This document shows, one piece after another, positions 1-12,800 of a stretch of DNA of 64,000 nucleotides (the stretch's first letter is position 1; every line of letters starts with the position of its first letter). Both the position numbers and the translations under genes were made by a program. The stretch covers positions 806,001 to 870,000 of the forward strand of contig JBCAML010000003.1 of assembly GCA_038503075.1 (NCBI GenBank), in the 5' to 3' direction. Origin of the DNA: Gyromitra esculenta. Its lineage: Eukaryota > Ascomycota > Pezizomycetes > Pezizales > Discinaceae. A model generated the notes under the pieces. It saw only the letters and a program-made list of their open reading frames with translations. It ran no database searches and was not told the origin of the DNA.

Positions 1-748
1 AATAAATTAGACGCCTTTGCAAGGGCTCAACTTCCAGCCCTAGTAGTCTCGTGTAAGTGCGACGCACCTCAACGCCAGATAAACCCCAACAGTATTGAGC
101 AGGTGGGGACGGTTGGGGTGGGGACAGTTGGCGGATACGAGACTATGCAGACTTCGGCCGTTTCATCTGACTCCCAGAAGAAGTGTGTGACTATGATGTT
201 GAATATGATAATCAGAAAAAATGGTTTGTGTGTTCTGATCCCTCATTGCTTTTGTTTTTGTCGAGATGCATTTCGTTTCCCTTACTTGGCGGCTGTCGCT
301 TTGTGCTTTTTCTTGTTTTCCTTTGGCCTATTCTCACTCGTGTCCTTTTCTGGTTTCGGTAAAATTGGATACCGATTTTTCCCTATGAGCCCAGCAAGGA
401 TAATCGGCGTTGGTGGATGTTTATTTTGTTTCGGCTGCAAGTACCACTTTCCCTATCTGATATCTCTTTGTTGTCGTCATCTCGCCGCCAGAATGCGGGT
501 GCGGGAAAAGGGATGGAGGACGGGGGAGTATCAACATCCCTTGTATCGCTTGGCTTGGCTAGGATGATGCCTTTGTCATTTGCACTCAAGACTTGCATCG
601 ATGCGTTCTTTTCATTCAATTTCAGCACCCTCTTGTCCTCAAGATTTAGAGCTTGTCAAAAGGCTTGATGACAAGGGTGCTTGCTAATGGCCCTTCCTAA
701 CTTCACGGCATCATCCTTCTTGTCTCTTTTCAATTGCTTTTCTGGCAG
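1..748. other. upstream region of RasGEF gene
   Basis: No convincing open gene is seen; the ORFs present are T-rich with no recognisable domain. The right end looks like the tail of an intron: a CTAAC branch-like site near 697, then a pyrimidine-rich stretch ending in CAG at 746-748. This suggests the RasGEF gene has a further 5' exon somewhere to the left. The only strong GTAAGT donor I saw is at about position 54, which would imply an unusually long intron of about 695 bp. The 5' exon is therefore unresolved. Confidence 0.4.
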
Positions 749-777
749 TGCAAATATCTCGATTTTGTCATTGTAAA

Positions 778-2966
778 ATGCTAATAGTGTGGTCTGCGTC
801 TCCAGAGAAGAGCGCGCGACATCTGAATGGTCGGCGGCGTGCGAATTCGTCTGCGACGAACAACAGCCGAACAACATCCCCCAGGCCTTCTACCGGTCGA
901 AGCGGACATAGCCGCGCAAGCTCCGAATTTTCTACAACGTTTCTAAAAGAATATACCGAGGGCTCATCGCATGGGCAGTCGAGGCTACCGAGGTCGCCGA
1001 TTAATCCAGCGCTAGGAACATTAGCACTCAACACCGCGTCTTCTTCGCCGGTATCTCCGCTGCAGCCCGGCGCGTCATCTTTAGATACAAGATCGCAGAG
1101 AGCAACTGGGGGTGCGACGCCGCAAATCACGCTTTCTTCAACAGCTGGGCCATACCTTGAGGTTGTATCTACTAGCCCATTTAGTATGCAACAACCGCAG
1201 TTAATACGCCAAGGGCACAATGGAAGCCTTCGTTCCAACTCTGTATCCTCATATCACGAGTCCGATAGAGCGCGAAATTCATTTTTAGATATGGATGACG
1301 ATGATATGCTCAAAGATCCAGACGACATACCGATACTTGAACGCGAGAGTGGGATGGATGAATTCGAGGAGGGAGGCGAGAAGCCGGCGCAGAACAGGGG
1401 TTATACATGGGATGAACTAGTAGATAGGCTACTTCGTCAAACGATGTCACGGGGCGATATGGATTTTGCGACAGTTTTCTTGTGCTTTTTCCGCAAATTT
1501 GCACCTCCGCGGAACCTATTAAATTCGATATTGGAAAGATTCGACAAAGCCAATTCTGAAGTCATTATTTTACATCGAATTTCAGCTCAACTTCGGTATT
1601 GCAATATTTTACACCAATGGGTTTCGTCGCATCCTGGGGATTTCGCGCATCCGAAGACACGACAAAGACTAACAAATTTTTTGAATGTGATTTCATCAAA
1701 TAGAAGTTTGGCTTTATTGGCTGGTGAGATGCGACAGATGATTGCGCAAGGGGCCGAAGATGAGGATAGTGTATGGGCCATTTCCGACTCTGACACTGAG
1801 AGGAGAGATAGCCTAAGGAGTTTCTTGACAACACATTCATTGTCGCAAGATAGTATGTCAACAGTAGATGGGGGGTATATTGGAATTGGGACGCTCAAAG
1901 TTCCAGAAACGGAAAGAAGGGCATCCGATGCACCTCCTCTCCCAACGGTTAACTCAGCTGTGTCCCAACCTCTTTCACGGGGAGAAATAACGGGAATTAT
2001 CGGGCCAGCATCGATATGGAGAGACCAGTACGATGTTTTCATGTCAATCCCTGACGAGGATATTGCAACGGAATTGACAAGGATTGATTGGTCAGAGTTC
2101 TCCCAGATTAAGCCGAGAGATTTGGTGCGACATGTTAGTATTCCGGCGGACCAGAAGGAAAAATATCCCAGCCTGAAACATGTCAACCGGATGATCAGTC
2201 ATTTCAACCACGTCGCGTATTGGGTTGCAAGTGTAATACTCGAGAAGCCGAAGCCGAAGCACAGGGCTAGGGCTTTGGAGAAATTTATGTCGATCGCTTG
2301 GGTAAGTGCGCCCGGTATGCAACGTGTTTGGGACGCAGTGCTAACGTGTGTATCAGACACTCCGGCATATGAATAACTATAACGCACTTGGAGCCGTAAT
2401 AGCTGGTATAAACGGCACGGCGGTTCATCGGCTCAGCCTTACAAGGGAACTCGTAAATCCGGGCACGCAAAAACGGTTTATGAGGCTCGAGTTGCTGATG
2501 GGCACACACATGAGCCATGCTAAATATCGGCTGGCGTGGTATAACACTTCTACGGAGCGAGTCCCGTTTCTTCCGCTACACAGAAGAGATTTAGTATCCG
2601 CCGAAGAAGGCAATCGGACATTCCTCCAAGATGGGGATAAGATCAACTGGAACAAGTTCCAGGTTATGGGGGACGTGTTGATGGTTATAGTTAAGAGTCA
2701 AGCAACTCCATATCGGGATCTGTGCCGGAATACTACTGTGGAGAAGCTGATTGTAGATGCTGTATCAAGCATGAATGATGATGTAAGTTTGGCCTCCATT
2801 CCCTCACTCGCCAAGTATACGCTTGGGTTATGAGATTAGACTTTTAAAGAGTGTTTGTTCTTGCGGTATTCAGGAGTTGATGATCCTTCAGGAACTTTAC
2901 GAGAGAAGCGTTCAGCTCGAGAACCGGGGTAAGGAGAAAGGGGGTAAATGGGCGCCCTGGCGATAG
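778..2966 (+). CDS. Cdc25-type Ras guanine nucleotide exchange factor (RasGEF)
   Basis: This would catalyse GDP/GTP exchange on a Ras-family GTPase at the membrane. Exons are 778-2301, 2357-2782 and 2874-2966; introns are 55 bp (CTAAC branch at 2341) and 91 bp, both GT-AG and frame-consistent, giving 680 aa from the first ATG. Residues 1-200 are Ser/Thr-rich and probably disordered. Residues about 205-335 match the RasGEF N-terminal (REM) module, starting YTWDELVDRLL. Residues about 413-670 are the catalytic CDC25 homology domain, with FNHVAYWVASVIL, RALEKFMSIAW, then NYNALGAVIAGINGTAVHRL after the first intron. No SH3 domain or GTPase domain is visible. The start is uncertain: an acceptor-like CAG at 746-748 lies upstream and the frame is open back to it, so the real protein may be longer. 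Family identity is firm; which fungal RasGEF subgroup it belongs to is not. Confidence 0.9.
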
Positions 2967-4556
2967 TAGGAGATTAAGGTTAGTTGTCGTTATTCTCTTT
3001 CCTTGTTAAATGTTTTCGTAGCTCCCCCTCCTTTGTTTTCAAAGAATCGAACCCAAGGTTGTCTAGCCAATGATTTATTGTGATTACATGTGATGATCTA
3101 GTGTATATTCATTATACTAACCCAATTGTGTAGGTCTCTAAATGGCCATAGGATTTCTCTTCGGCGTTCTTGTATCGGATTTTTACTTATATCTTGGGGA
3201 TACATTTGGGGGTTCTTTTTATTTTTGGATCTTTTTTATTTCACTTTTGTGTTTAATAACGATTCACGGCATATTCGATTGTATTTTGCATGGGAAGCAT
3301 TATGGGGGATTTCTTATTTTGGAAAGGACACCGGATTTGTGTTATTATTCTGCATATGGGGCATTTTCATTACTACCTTTGTCAACACAATTAGTTGGCT
3401 CATTGATACCATTTATTCTTCAGTTTTATCCTTCATCTCCTGGGTCTCCTATTTCGTTAAGCCTGTGTTATAACAGTGTTTGAAGGATATGCTTTTGTTC
3501 CTTCGACGTTATTTTCCCAGAGGGGTTTCTGTTCCTCTGGAAAGCTATATAGCTAGGGGCGGGCCAGAAATTTTTTGCCGCACAGCGGCTATCTTCTTGG
3601 GTTATGATATAAAAATAGTGTAAGATTGATGCCATTATGCTCTGTAGCGTTTTAATCTTGGCAACTAATGGGTGAAATATCTAGCTGAGTTAGTTTTCTC
3701 AAAATTTGAAATTACCAGCCTATTAACTGTGAATTAACGCGGCACAAGACATTTGACCCAACCTGGGCATGGAATTCCATCTCCTGGGCCGCTCTGGGCA
3801 ATTTTTGTTGACTGCACACATATACATCATGGCTCTCACTCGTTATCGATTCCTTATTAAAAATCGAGTGACTCACCATGATGATAAATGTAATTTTTTG
3901 TGATGTATAATACGTGTACTTAGTTGTATTGCCATGCTACTTATGTTCGGAGTTGGGATTTAGGAGTCTGTTTACAAATCCCTCTCTGAATCTATGGTAT
4001 GGAAGATGGGGTAGGACTGCTATTCTATTCTCATACCGGTAACGCTACCGTATTTCATGAGAAATAATAGTACTAAAAAGCTGAGCTCTGCACTAATCTA
4101 GAGTTTACCAGAAAAATTACCACTATCATATCAATACCGTTCCCCTTTTTCGTACTGTAAGCATTAATAGGCGCGCAAGCGTGGGCACGACGCATATAGC
4201 ACGTGTTTATGTATCCATAAGTATGCTCGTATCGGATCGAGCTCGCGATAGAGAGTCTAGACGTTAGAAACTTTGCACAAATATATCTAGCCCCGATTTC
4301 TAGCAATTTTATTGGTGCAGATTAGCTTCCGATTGGTCAAAAACTAGGGCTGGCTCGAGAGCGCAAAGTCATTATTGATTGGAGTAAAGACCCATGGTGC
4401 CCGTGGAGTTTCAAGGCGTGATGTAATCCGGGGGCGAATTAATGATTGAGTTGCAATACTCGCCCGGCATTGGTAGCGACGTCGTTAAGCTGACGATTTG
4501 AGAGTGATCGGCGGGATTTCCTGCTCTGAGCTATTAAAGGTGTTAACGTATTTCTA
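2967..4556. other. intergenic, no gene seen
   Basis: This is the 3' flank of the RasGEF gene. Two overlapping T-rich frames at 3126-3483 encode Phe/Leu/Ile-rich peptides with no family resemblance and look like composition artefacts. Nothing else is supported. Confidence 0.5.
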
Positions 4557-4746
4557 CCTTTGATCAACCAACAACCCAAACCGTCCACCGACCCAGAGAT
4601 CTTGCCCCGTATTTGATTAGATGAGGGTTAACACGATGTCTGGATGACGGAGCAACAATAGGATCAGGTAGATTCAAACCACCCAACCAAATATAGGTAA
4701 GATTTTTTGGATCGGTGGACGGTTTGGATTGTTGGCTGGTCAAAGA
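4557..4746. mobile_element. MITE-like element with terminal inverted repeats, TA-flanked
   Basis: About 190 bp, with roughly 40-bp inverted arms (4557-4595 and 4708-4746) that share the core AAACCGTCCACCGA. TA flanks both sides (4555-4556 and 4747-4748), as expected of a TA target duplication. The arm mismatches I could see (for example ACCC versus ATCC, GATC versus GACC) are all transitions. There is no coding capacity, so a non-autonomous DNA element is the best reading. Confidence 0.7.
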
Positions 4747-7269
4747 TAGTTATTTATTTATTATTTATTACTTCATTAGGCCCATAATATGTCTACCCAC
4801 ATGTAGTTATATAACTAAGACTTATCCTGCTCTAAGTTAACGTCCCTATCTGATCTTGAAAGTCTATTAACTACACACACGTAGTTATAGAATCTATGAG
4901 GCTATGAGGATATCCCTAGAAACTACTTGAATCTGAGGGTTAGCTTACTAAATCGACTTCTAGACTTGTTATTGAAGGAGGGAGAGAGGGCGAACTGTGA
5001 TGATTTCGAGGGCTCGATCATGCATCTTTATGCTGTGATCAATAAACCACCTCTAGTCAGATTGATTATCTCAAAAAGGCCCATGCACCGTATTTATATT
5101 ACAGCGTACGACAAAAAAGATCAAGAAACGTGAGGCTTGGGATTCGAGGCTGTTATTGGCTCCCCAGAGTTTTTGAGGAAGATTCTAGCAGTTGGATTGG
5201 CCACCGAGCCCTGTCAGTAAGCCCTGATTTCTCGATCTTTTTTGCTGTACGCTATAGAAAATAATATGCCATGATGAATTCCGTCCTAATCTTATGCATA
5301 GATGATTATTTGGTTCTCCTATCCTCGGCTCCCTCGGCGGTACAATAAGCTACTTTTCTCCGTTTTGTAAAGATAACTTTCCCTGAAGTTTATAATTGAT
5401 ATAATCCCAGATCTTGCCCTCTACCTATTAATATGCCTCAGGATTCGTGGATTTAAGAATAATACAGTTTGGTGAATAGAGAAATGAACCTTTGGGGATA
5501 GATATCATGAAAGGAAAATTTCTTGTTGAAAAATACAGAGTGTAGAATAGTGTAAATTCATGTAAAGGTCAAGATGGTAGCTTCTTGGTTTAAAGAAGGT
5601 TTGGGATTGGCTTGTTGGTAGATAGATAGATAGATATGTCATACACGCATGGCTTGTTGGTAGCGACAGGTACATCCCTAAGCGTGGCATGCAGGCCCAG
5701 GAGCAAGTTGAGTGAACGGAGAGATTGTGGGCTATGGCGCTAGCTAGAAAGTAGCAAAGCGCTATGATCTTAAAGTGGAAAAATTGACGTCGTATATAAT
5801 TTGACCTGATTTTATGAGCGATCATGTTGCATAGGTTTTTTTCCGACAAAAAAAATCGAAATGTTCCTACATAGTAGATTACATAATAGTAATAGGTCGT
5901 AAAGAGATATCATTAAAAATCTATCCACATTTTAAGGCTTGTACTGGCGTGGATTTGGGCTTAGTATAATTTAACTTTGTGTTGTGGGATAAATCCGGGG
6001 GATTAGTATATTTTTGGGCTGGGGTTAAAGCACGGTCATCGCAAGACCATGATTTAGGTTCATGAAAGGAAGGTAAACACATGGGTTTGAATGATATTCT
6101 TGCACAAAAGCCAAAAAACAAGAAAATGTTTAAACACATCTAATCAAGCTTTTATTTGAACCATCTTTAACAATACTTAAGACAGACAGGCTGCTATTTG
6201 TTCAAAAGTGTATACAGGCTAATGTGTACTGATAATTTGATCCGGAATCATCCAACCAGATAATCCGACCCTCCCGGAACCCAAAGTGACATGATTATCT
6301 AATCCAACAGCTCCGGGTGCTTAATTGTACCCACGGCGGAATTGGGCTTTCGCCGTTTTTGCCGTGTGCAGCTAACGACAATTCGAGGCGTTGGCATCCT
6401 CCTCGACAGGTACTGCTAGATTAACGAAGATTCGGTGTTTAATTTATGCGTAGCTAATCCTTTGATGCGTGGACAAAGATATAGGCTCCACCGTCTTCAA
6501 GTATGTGGGTCTTAACTGGGGCTTAAAAATAGGTGTTTAATTGGCGGTAAACCTTAATAAGCGTGCCCGTGGCCCCTACCACATTCCAGAAGCCGGTGGC
6601 TGAAATGTAATATCAATAATCAAATAGGGGCAAATATCAATCCACCAGTATTTTACTCTATAGCCGAAATGTTAATTCCGGCGGGAAGGGCTTGTTACCT
6701 AGCTTTTCCCAGAATTCGGGAACATTCGCTCATATTTACGAGTCATTAGAATCCTTATTATCTGAAAAGGAAATGATTCGCTTTCGTAGCTGTCTACTCT
6801 AGATTTTTTGTTGGTGCGGATATCTCCGACATTGGCAGGAACAAGGCTTCGTTCAGCCTGAGGTGTATATGCCTTCCCTGTCCCTGAGCATACGAATTGA
6901 GGAGAGGCAGCAACCGTTCCAAAGCGATCCTTGTAGTAATATCTCTTGTGAGTCTAGTTGTTTGACACTACTGTATTCGCTGGGCATTAAAGTGAAGGAA
7001 GGTTATTTGGTGGCTTGGTATATCAATATGCTTGCATGGCTTATCGTTGAAGGATTAAAAAAAGCAGGAGGGAAGCCTACCCCAGTGAATTGTGATCTGA
7101 TACGCCTATAACTGTTGAGGTCGTTTGTGACACTATTCGGGGTGTATGTGTCTAATATATGTACTCCAAAGTAATTATTCTAGGTACTGGAGTAGGAAAG
7201 CCTCCGAGTATGCCCGTTGGTCACCGTAGAATAGCCTCCGAATATGTCCGCTAGGCATTTGACAACGTA
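4747..7269. other. intergenic, no gene seen
   Basis: AT-rich spacer with only short frames (4927-5133, 5505-5849, 6863-7111). None shows a conserved motif and at least the first opens on a non-ATG codon. A short GATA tetranucleotide run lies at about 5619-5634. No RNA gene signature was seen. Confidence 0.5.
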
Positions 7270-7503
7270 TTACGGGTGTCGGGGTAAGTCGGCCACCAGG
7301 CGGCAGTGCTGGCAGTGCGAAACTCCAACTCCAACTCAACTCAAGATTGAGGAAACCCATAGATTTTTACATCAAGCTTACAGGAAGCAGAGAGGCTTCG
7401 GAGATTAGAGGTTACATGCACTTAGCACTAGAATGTTGAGCATGAAGAGAGGCACCGCCGCCAACATCGCCACCTAGTGGCAGACTTACCCCAGCACCCG
7501 CAG
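7270..7503. mobile_element. MITE-like element, family M2 copy A
   Basis: Imperfect inverted repeats of about 45 bp at both ends, sharing CGGGTG, GGGGTAAGTC and GCCAC elements, with TA at 7268-7269 and 7504-7505. The right arm, including the motif CATGAAGAGAGGCACCGCC, recurs in inverted orientation near 30,640-30,680. That shows a dispersed family rather than a chance palindrome. No coding capacity. Confidence 0.7.
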
Positions 7504-8483
7504 TACATATAACAGGGAAACAGATATCTATCAGTATCCGGTTAATCAAATTCAATGTGGAATAAGATGAAATGTTTCTGTGCGCAATACGGAGGAGATA
7601 TACATCTCCACCTGGCCCTAAAGTGATCTCACAAGGACAGTCTTTAATATAGTACATCAGTTATGGGACGAAGGGTACCTAAGTAGATCTTATCTAACGG
7701 TGGTGTATGCCGCCGTGGCTATATCTGGAGCCAATCTTCATCAGTGACCCCAGCATATCTGTTTCTAAAAGTTTCGTTGGCGCTGGGAGCATGTAAGGAT
7801 CCTAGCTAATCTGCCAATCCAGAGCCTTGCATAATATGTGAGGATGATACCAAGCACATGAACGTGCATGTGGAGTGATGCACTGCGGAGTGCTGGTAAG
7901 CAATATAATCTGCAATCTTGTTACGGCGATCTTTCGAGTGCGTATGTGTATGTTGTGCGATGTGTCTCGCGCGCCCCAAACCTTCGTATTTCTAGGGAAG
8001 ATCTCAAGAGGCTTTCGTAGCTTGTAACCAATTGTTGGAACCAAGGCAATGAAGGATGCAGTTTGGTCATCGGAAACCCATAAGATGTTCGTAGAGTAGA
8101 GCTAGTAATACAATATAAGAATATGAGGAGAAAATAAAAAGATCATGAGAAACTCAAGCCCAGAGCTCACTAGCTCTGGCGAAACACGGAGGTCAAATCT
8201 AACGATGATCAGGACGTATGAGGACGAGAAGTAAGCACCTAAGAAAAGACCGTCCATAGAACCCAAATAGCCAACCCACGAAACGCTCGCATAGAGCGTG
8301 AGAAAAGAAACCCTAGAGAAAAAGAAGAAAAAGAAAGCAAAGATTTGTTACAGTGGGTAAGGAGTAAAATAAGTAAAACCACATGAAAGTTTGTCTTAAT
8401 TTTTGGAAAGAACCAGAAAATCCGCTGCGACGACTAGCGTTGAGACTTGGAAAAAAAAATTATAATATTAAAAAGAACCCATC
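7504..8483. other. intergenic and 3' flank of the 8.5-9.6 kb gene
   Basis: No gene is supported. The last 150 bp are A-rich and contain the probable 3' UTR of the minus-strand gene that ends at 8484. Confidence 0.45.
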
Positions 8484-9608
8484 CTAATCTTCCTCTTCAA
8501 CAATACACTTCATCTGAGGGCTCCCACTCCCGTCCTGGGATCCTTTGCGTCGAGGGCTCACTGATGGCGGCTTGCGCGAATCATCATCATCCAAATCAAT
8601 ATCAGTTTCTGACCAACCAACCATATCACAGAATTCACTCCATAACCGTACATCTTTGTTCCCTCCACACGATTTAGTGACGAGAAGTTCTTTTGATCGC
8701 TTAAGCCACGCGATGTCAGGACATCTACTGCGGCTAGTCCCAGTCCAGAGAGGAAGACACTGATTTTTGTATTTGTCGTCACCAACCGAGTGTTTGACCA
8801 TATTCACCCATCGTTTGTTCGCATGGTGGTCAAGTAGTTCGGCCATCTCCACTGGGCGGTCGATAAGCGGTACGAGCATTAATGGTGCCATTGGGGCCAT
8901 TGGAATGGATGTTTCAATTTCGCCCTCGATATATTCCATTCCTTGAATTGACTCATTTTCATCATCGCTCTTATCACACTTAATAGAAACGGTCGAAGAA
9001 GTCGACTGCCGATGATGATGGTTTGAACAATGGTTTTCATCACAAAGATGGATATCATCGACAGTGGCCGGGAACATCATATCATCGGTCTGAATATCTC
9101 TCTGTGGGGGAGAATCACTCAAGGAACCAGTCCTTCTTCGGCGGTGGTGACGGCGACCAGATTCATTCGGAGGAGAGTAGTCATCGAGGCGAAGATTGTC
9201 AATTTCCCTTGACAAAGATGCGCCACTGGGTGCCCGGCGGATTGTAAGTGATGGGTTGCGATCTGAGCTCCCGCGGAAAAGGCTTGACGGGGAGCTTGGT
9301 GTAAGGCTCGGCGAAGGACCCGGTGATCTTCCAATTCTTAAGCTAAGACCATGCGTTGACTCCCTCAAAGAATTGAAAGAAATGGGCATGCCAGTTGGAG
9401 AAACGATGGTATTATCGGCAATGGGCTGGAATCGAGGTGAGTGTGAAGCGCTAGGAATACTCCCACGGCGAGAAGAAAACTCAAATGGTGAATGGAAGGC
9501 GTCTACAGAAAACCGAGGTGTGCGTGGATCGTGATGTGGGCCTACTGATTTGTCGGAGGGTGACTTAGAGTCAAGAAGGGATGAATGCATGGTAGCGGTC
9601 TCCATCAT
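8484..9608 (-). CDS. conserved fungal protein of unknown function with C-terminal CPD-x3-WL motif region
   Basis: A 374-aa single-exon gene. Residues 1-250 are Ser/Pro/Arg-rich with many SP sites and a basic RRHHRRRR patch, and are probably disordered and phosphorylated. The C-terminal part (about 255-345) looks folded: RPVEMAELLDHHANKRWVNM, then CLPLWTGTSRSRCPDIAWL, KRSKELLVTK and DVRLWSEFCDMVGW. I believe this block is shared by uncharacterised proteins of other filamentous fungi but cannot assign a function. The tail is acidic (DIDLDDDD, EEED). The two adjacent Met codons at 9608 and 9605 make the start ambiguous by one codon only. It stands alone, with no divergent partner nearby. Confidence 0.8.
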   Translation of the reverse strand: MMETATMHSSLLDSKSPSDKSVGPHHDPRTPRFSVDAFHSPFEFSSRRGSIPSASHSPRFQPIADNTIVSPTGMPISFNSLRESTHGLSLRIGRSPGPSPSLTPSSPSSLFRGSSDRNPSLTIRRAPSGASLSREIDNLRLDDYSPPNESGRRHHRRRRTGSLSDSPPQRDIQTDDMMFPATVDDIHLCDENHCSNHHHRQSTSSTVSIKCDKSDDENESIQGMEYIEGEIETSIPMAPMAPLMLVPLIDRPVEMAELLDHHANKRWVNMVKHSVGDDKYKNQCLPLWTGTSRSRCPDIAWLKRSKELLVTKSCGGNKDVRLWSEFCDMVGWSETDIDLDDDDSRKPPSVSPRRKGSQDGSGSPQMKCIVEEED

Positions 9609-9886
9609 GGTGGAAATGGTTTTTTCGTTTCTAATGACGATATCAGGGTGAGTGATGTCGGGTGCGACAATGAAGACTGAAAACCTGAAGAAGAACGGTG
9701 CTATATTTTAACTCTGTATCTTGGTGAGTTTTAAAAAGTGTCGAGCGATTCTTTGAGACACAACAGACAGGATGGATGGTTGATTGGGAGCAATGGTGGG
9801 ATTGTTTGACTCAAATTTGAGCTAGAGGAAACTAATAGATTTATATCTACGGGAGCGGGAGTATCTTCATGGGGAAAAAGCTCCCG

Positions 9887-9897
9887 GTTTATATAGG
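9887..9897 (-). promoter_or_regulatory. TATA-like box upstream of the 8.5-9.6 kb gene
   Basis: On the minus strand the sequence reads CTATATAAACC, about 280 bp upstream of the ATG at 9608. Position and sequence fit a core promoter with a long 5' UTR; this is inference only. Confidence 0.35.
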
Positions 9898-9899
9898 GG

Positions 9900-12800
9900 A
9901 ACGTCAGGGTGTGGATGTGGAAGTGACAGGTTCACCTCACCCCCTGGCATTTACCACCACTACGTAGTCGGTATCATGGCTACGGTTCGTGGTGAGGGTG
10001 AGCAGGTATCTAACCACAGCTGATATCATCGTCACGCAAATGCCAAGCCGCCCGCATTCCCGGGATGCGTAGAGCGCTATGGCCCCCTTACTTGAGCACG
10101 CTCTTGATCTCTTGACCTTACATAATCTGCATGTACTACTCCACAAAGTTTCTAGCCGTACATTAGTTTCTGGTACCATGTTATATAAAAAAAATCCTAC
10201 CCTATGCGCTCTCACTCTCAACTTCTTTTTTCCCCATCTCTCCTTTTGTTAATCTGCATACCTCGGTCTTCCTGTGGGTGAAAGCGGAATGTAGCCAATT
10301 AAAGCCAATGAACACAATTGTGGTGACAAGGGGCCGGACTTCGCCTCCCGATTGGTGCGGTTGGTTAACAAGGGCTCCGCAACGGAAGGCTACTGTGGAC
10401 AAAAAACTCGAGATACTTCGAGGTCAGACACACCACCGACCTAGACACAGCATAGACACACCACACATACACGTATTGACTTTAGAGAGCCGGGGATTTC
10501 CGGCGTGACTAGATACGTTATATTCGCGTTAGTAGCACGGGCAGTGAGAATCGAGATGCTGTCCTAGATCAGGGGCAAATATCATAAACGAAACCTCGCC
10601 AAAAAAAAAAAAAAACTTCTAGTTGCTAACACCCTAACTCTCCGCTTCAAGAACGGCCTCCTGGAGCAGAAAGAAAGACAGACATACAGTCTGTGTGAGG
10701 CAGTAGAACGGCAGCGAACACCTGAAGGGGTGTGCATGTAGGTAGGTACTCGTTTCTCAAATCAGGGTGGAAAAAAGTAGGTGTGGAATCCACCTACAAA
10801 GGCCTACCCCGCCGCCCCCCGCACACGCATGGCCGACGCAGAAGTCCGATGCGGTATAAAGTCACCCAAAATGATTCGAGGCTTTCTGATGTTAATGTTT
10901 TTTTGTTTGTGTTAGACTGCTGTGAAACTCTAAATTCGAAAACAAAGACAAAAGGGTTGTGCCAATACCAATGCTAGCACTAGCACTAAGTGAGCTACAC
11001 GATGACAGAGACGCGCGAAATTATAATCCACACAGGTAACCATGGGCTGTAGGCATCAATACCATTGGGGTGGGGTTCTTGTGCAAAGTTGCTCAAGTAC
11101 CTAGATGCCGTTGGGATGTTTCGTTCCTTGCACTTTGAAGAACCGACGTCAGGGTGAGATCATTTCTGGGACGAGAAAAATAAACACGATACGCAATTAT
11201 GATGTGGCTTGTGTGCACGCTAAGCCATTCTACGAGGAAACGATTGCGTGACAATTCCTGCGAGTGGACTGTTGCAATTTTTTTGCCGTTATGCGCCACG
11301 GAGGCCCGTTCGCAGACCAACGTTTTATCAAGGTTTGAGCGAAACATGGCCGATACGACCGGAACCGTTTCATCGGACCTCACACCCTATCGCGCCAAGA
11401 CGGACACGTGCGGACGGTCCGTTAGGCGAGATTCTTGGAAACAAAAATCACGCACTCTGGCTACATCCATGCGGCAGGCTGATCAGAGTAATTCATGGTG
11501 GAGAGTTGAGAGTTTTTCCTTCGAGATCTCCATGAGGTAGATTTAAACTCAGAGGCAAAAAGCATAAGTCTTCTGCAATAAGGTTAACTGGTATCGATCC
11601 GCAATCAGTCAAACGGCGTTTTGCCACTGATCCCAAACCTAGACCCAGCAAATATGTCTTCAATTTTTCCATAGATCGTCCTGCTAGGACAAGGGAGTGG
11701 GCTGAGGCCCTAAAATGATCACCAGCGATACCATTGAAGGGACGTTGCAGGGAATAAATAGGGTGTTGATAATCATCGGATACAGCTCTCCTTTTGTTTT
11801 TTCCGTCTCGCTCCGCTCGCGCACTATCTAGGATGCAAGCTTCTTACGCATACAGTAACTGGACAACATGCGTGTGTAGCTATAGAGTAGGTAGAGCAGA
11901 GTGGATCACTGGATAAACCACGGCAACTCTGTGTATCTGAAAAAATACCCAATAGTAGATAGAAGAATAGGATAGCATCGAGATAACAGCTATTATCAAT
12001 AAAATTCGATCAAGAGATTTAGATATTATTTTTTTGAGAAATTGACGGAGACAAGTGGTTTGAGATTTGCTGTCAACTCGTGAGTGACTGTGCAGAGTAC
12101 GTGGGGTACATGTAGTCACGTACCCACGCATGTGAGACATGGAATACACCTGGATTAAGGTGCATCCACGCATCCACGCATCCTTGTCTTGATTCTGGAG
12201 TACATGGATTCTTGAAATTTTAAGGCAACCAAACTCAGAATTCAACATTTTCTAATTAAATCTTACATATATTTCAGCGTGCTCACTTACACTACATGAC
12301 TTGATAGCTAGAAGGTAAAGTAACAGCTCACTCCCCTTATTCGCGACAGTTGACTTCTTTAAGATCTAGAGTACCGATTACCCCAGCCTCCCGCTAAGGA
12401 ATAAAAAAAGCAACACAAAAAAACAAGCAAAATTTAGGCACTCCCCATTCGCCACATCTGCTGGTACCTGAGTTCGCCACACAGTTTTTTGTTCCCGTGC
12501 GAACGAATTAGCCCAAGAATTTCACGAACGATCGAGAATCGATAAGTTTTTCGGGAAGTTTTTTTTATTCCTTTTTTCTGTTCATTCCAACCTTTTTTTT
12601 TCTCGGAACGAAGGGAAATCCTAGTACATTCTGTCTGACTCTCCCTAGATCTAGGATCGGCATCGTACGAGATGGGAGCTAAGTACTCCTCTTGATTCAT
12701 GGGATCAGGAAATTCTTACTTTGTCCACCATTGAAGTTAAAAACACGACTAGATGCTGACGATATTGGCAACTCGTCGAAAGAGTGAATCCTGTGATCAA

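Noticed and set aside
103..668. Overlapping frames of 154 and 83 aa at the left edge
   Set aside because: T-rich, no domain, and the longer one begins on a non-ATG codon in a probable intron or UTR.
3025..3090. tRNA-like B box (GGGTTCGATTC on the minus strand)
   Set aside because: No acceptor stem or T-arm pairing and no matching A box.
3126..3483. Two overlapping hydrophobic frames that could look like a membrane protein
   Set aside because: They follow directly after the RasGEF gene in T-rich sequence; Phe/Leu/Ile content is explained by composition.
5619..5634. Short GATA run as a possible CRISPR-like or regulatory array
   Set aside because: Simple microsatellite with no spacers.
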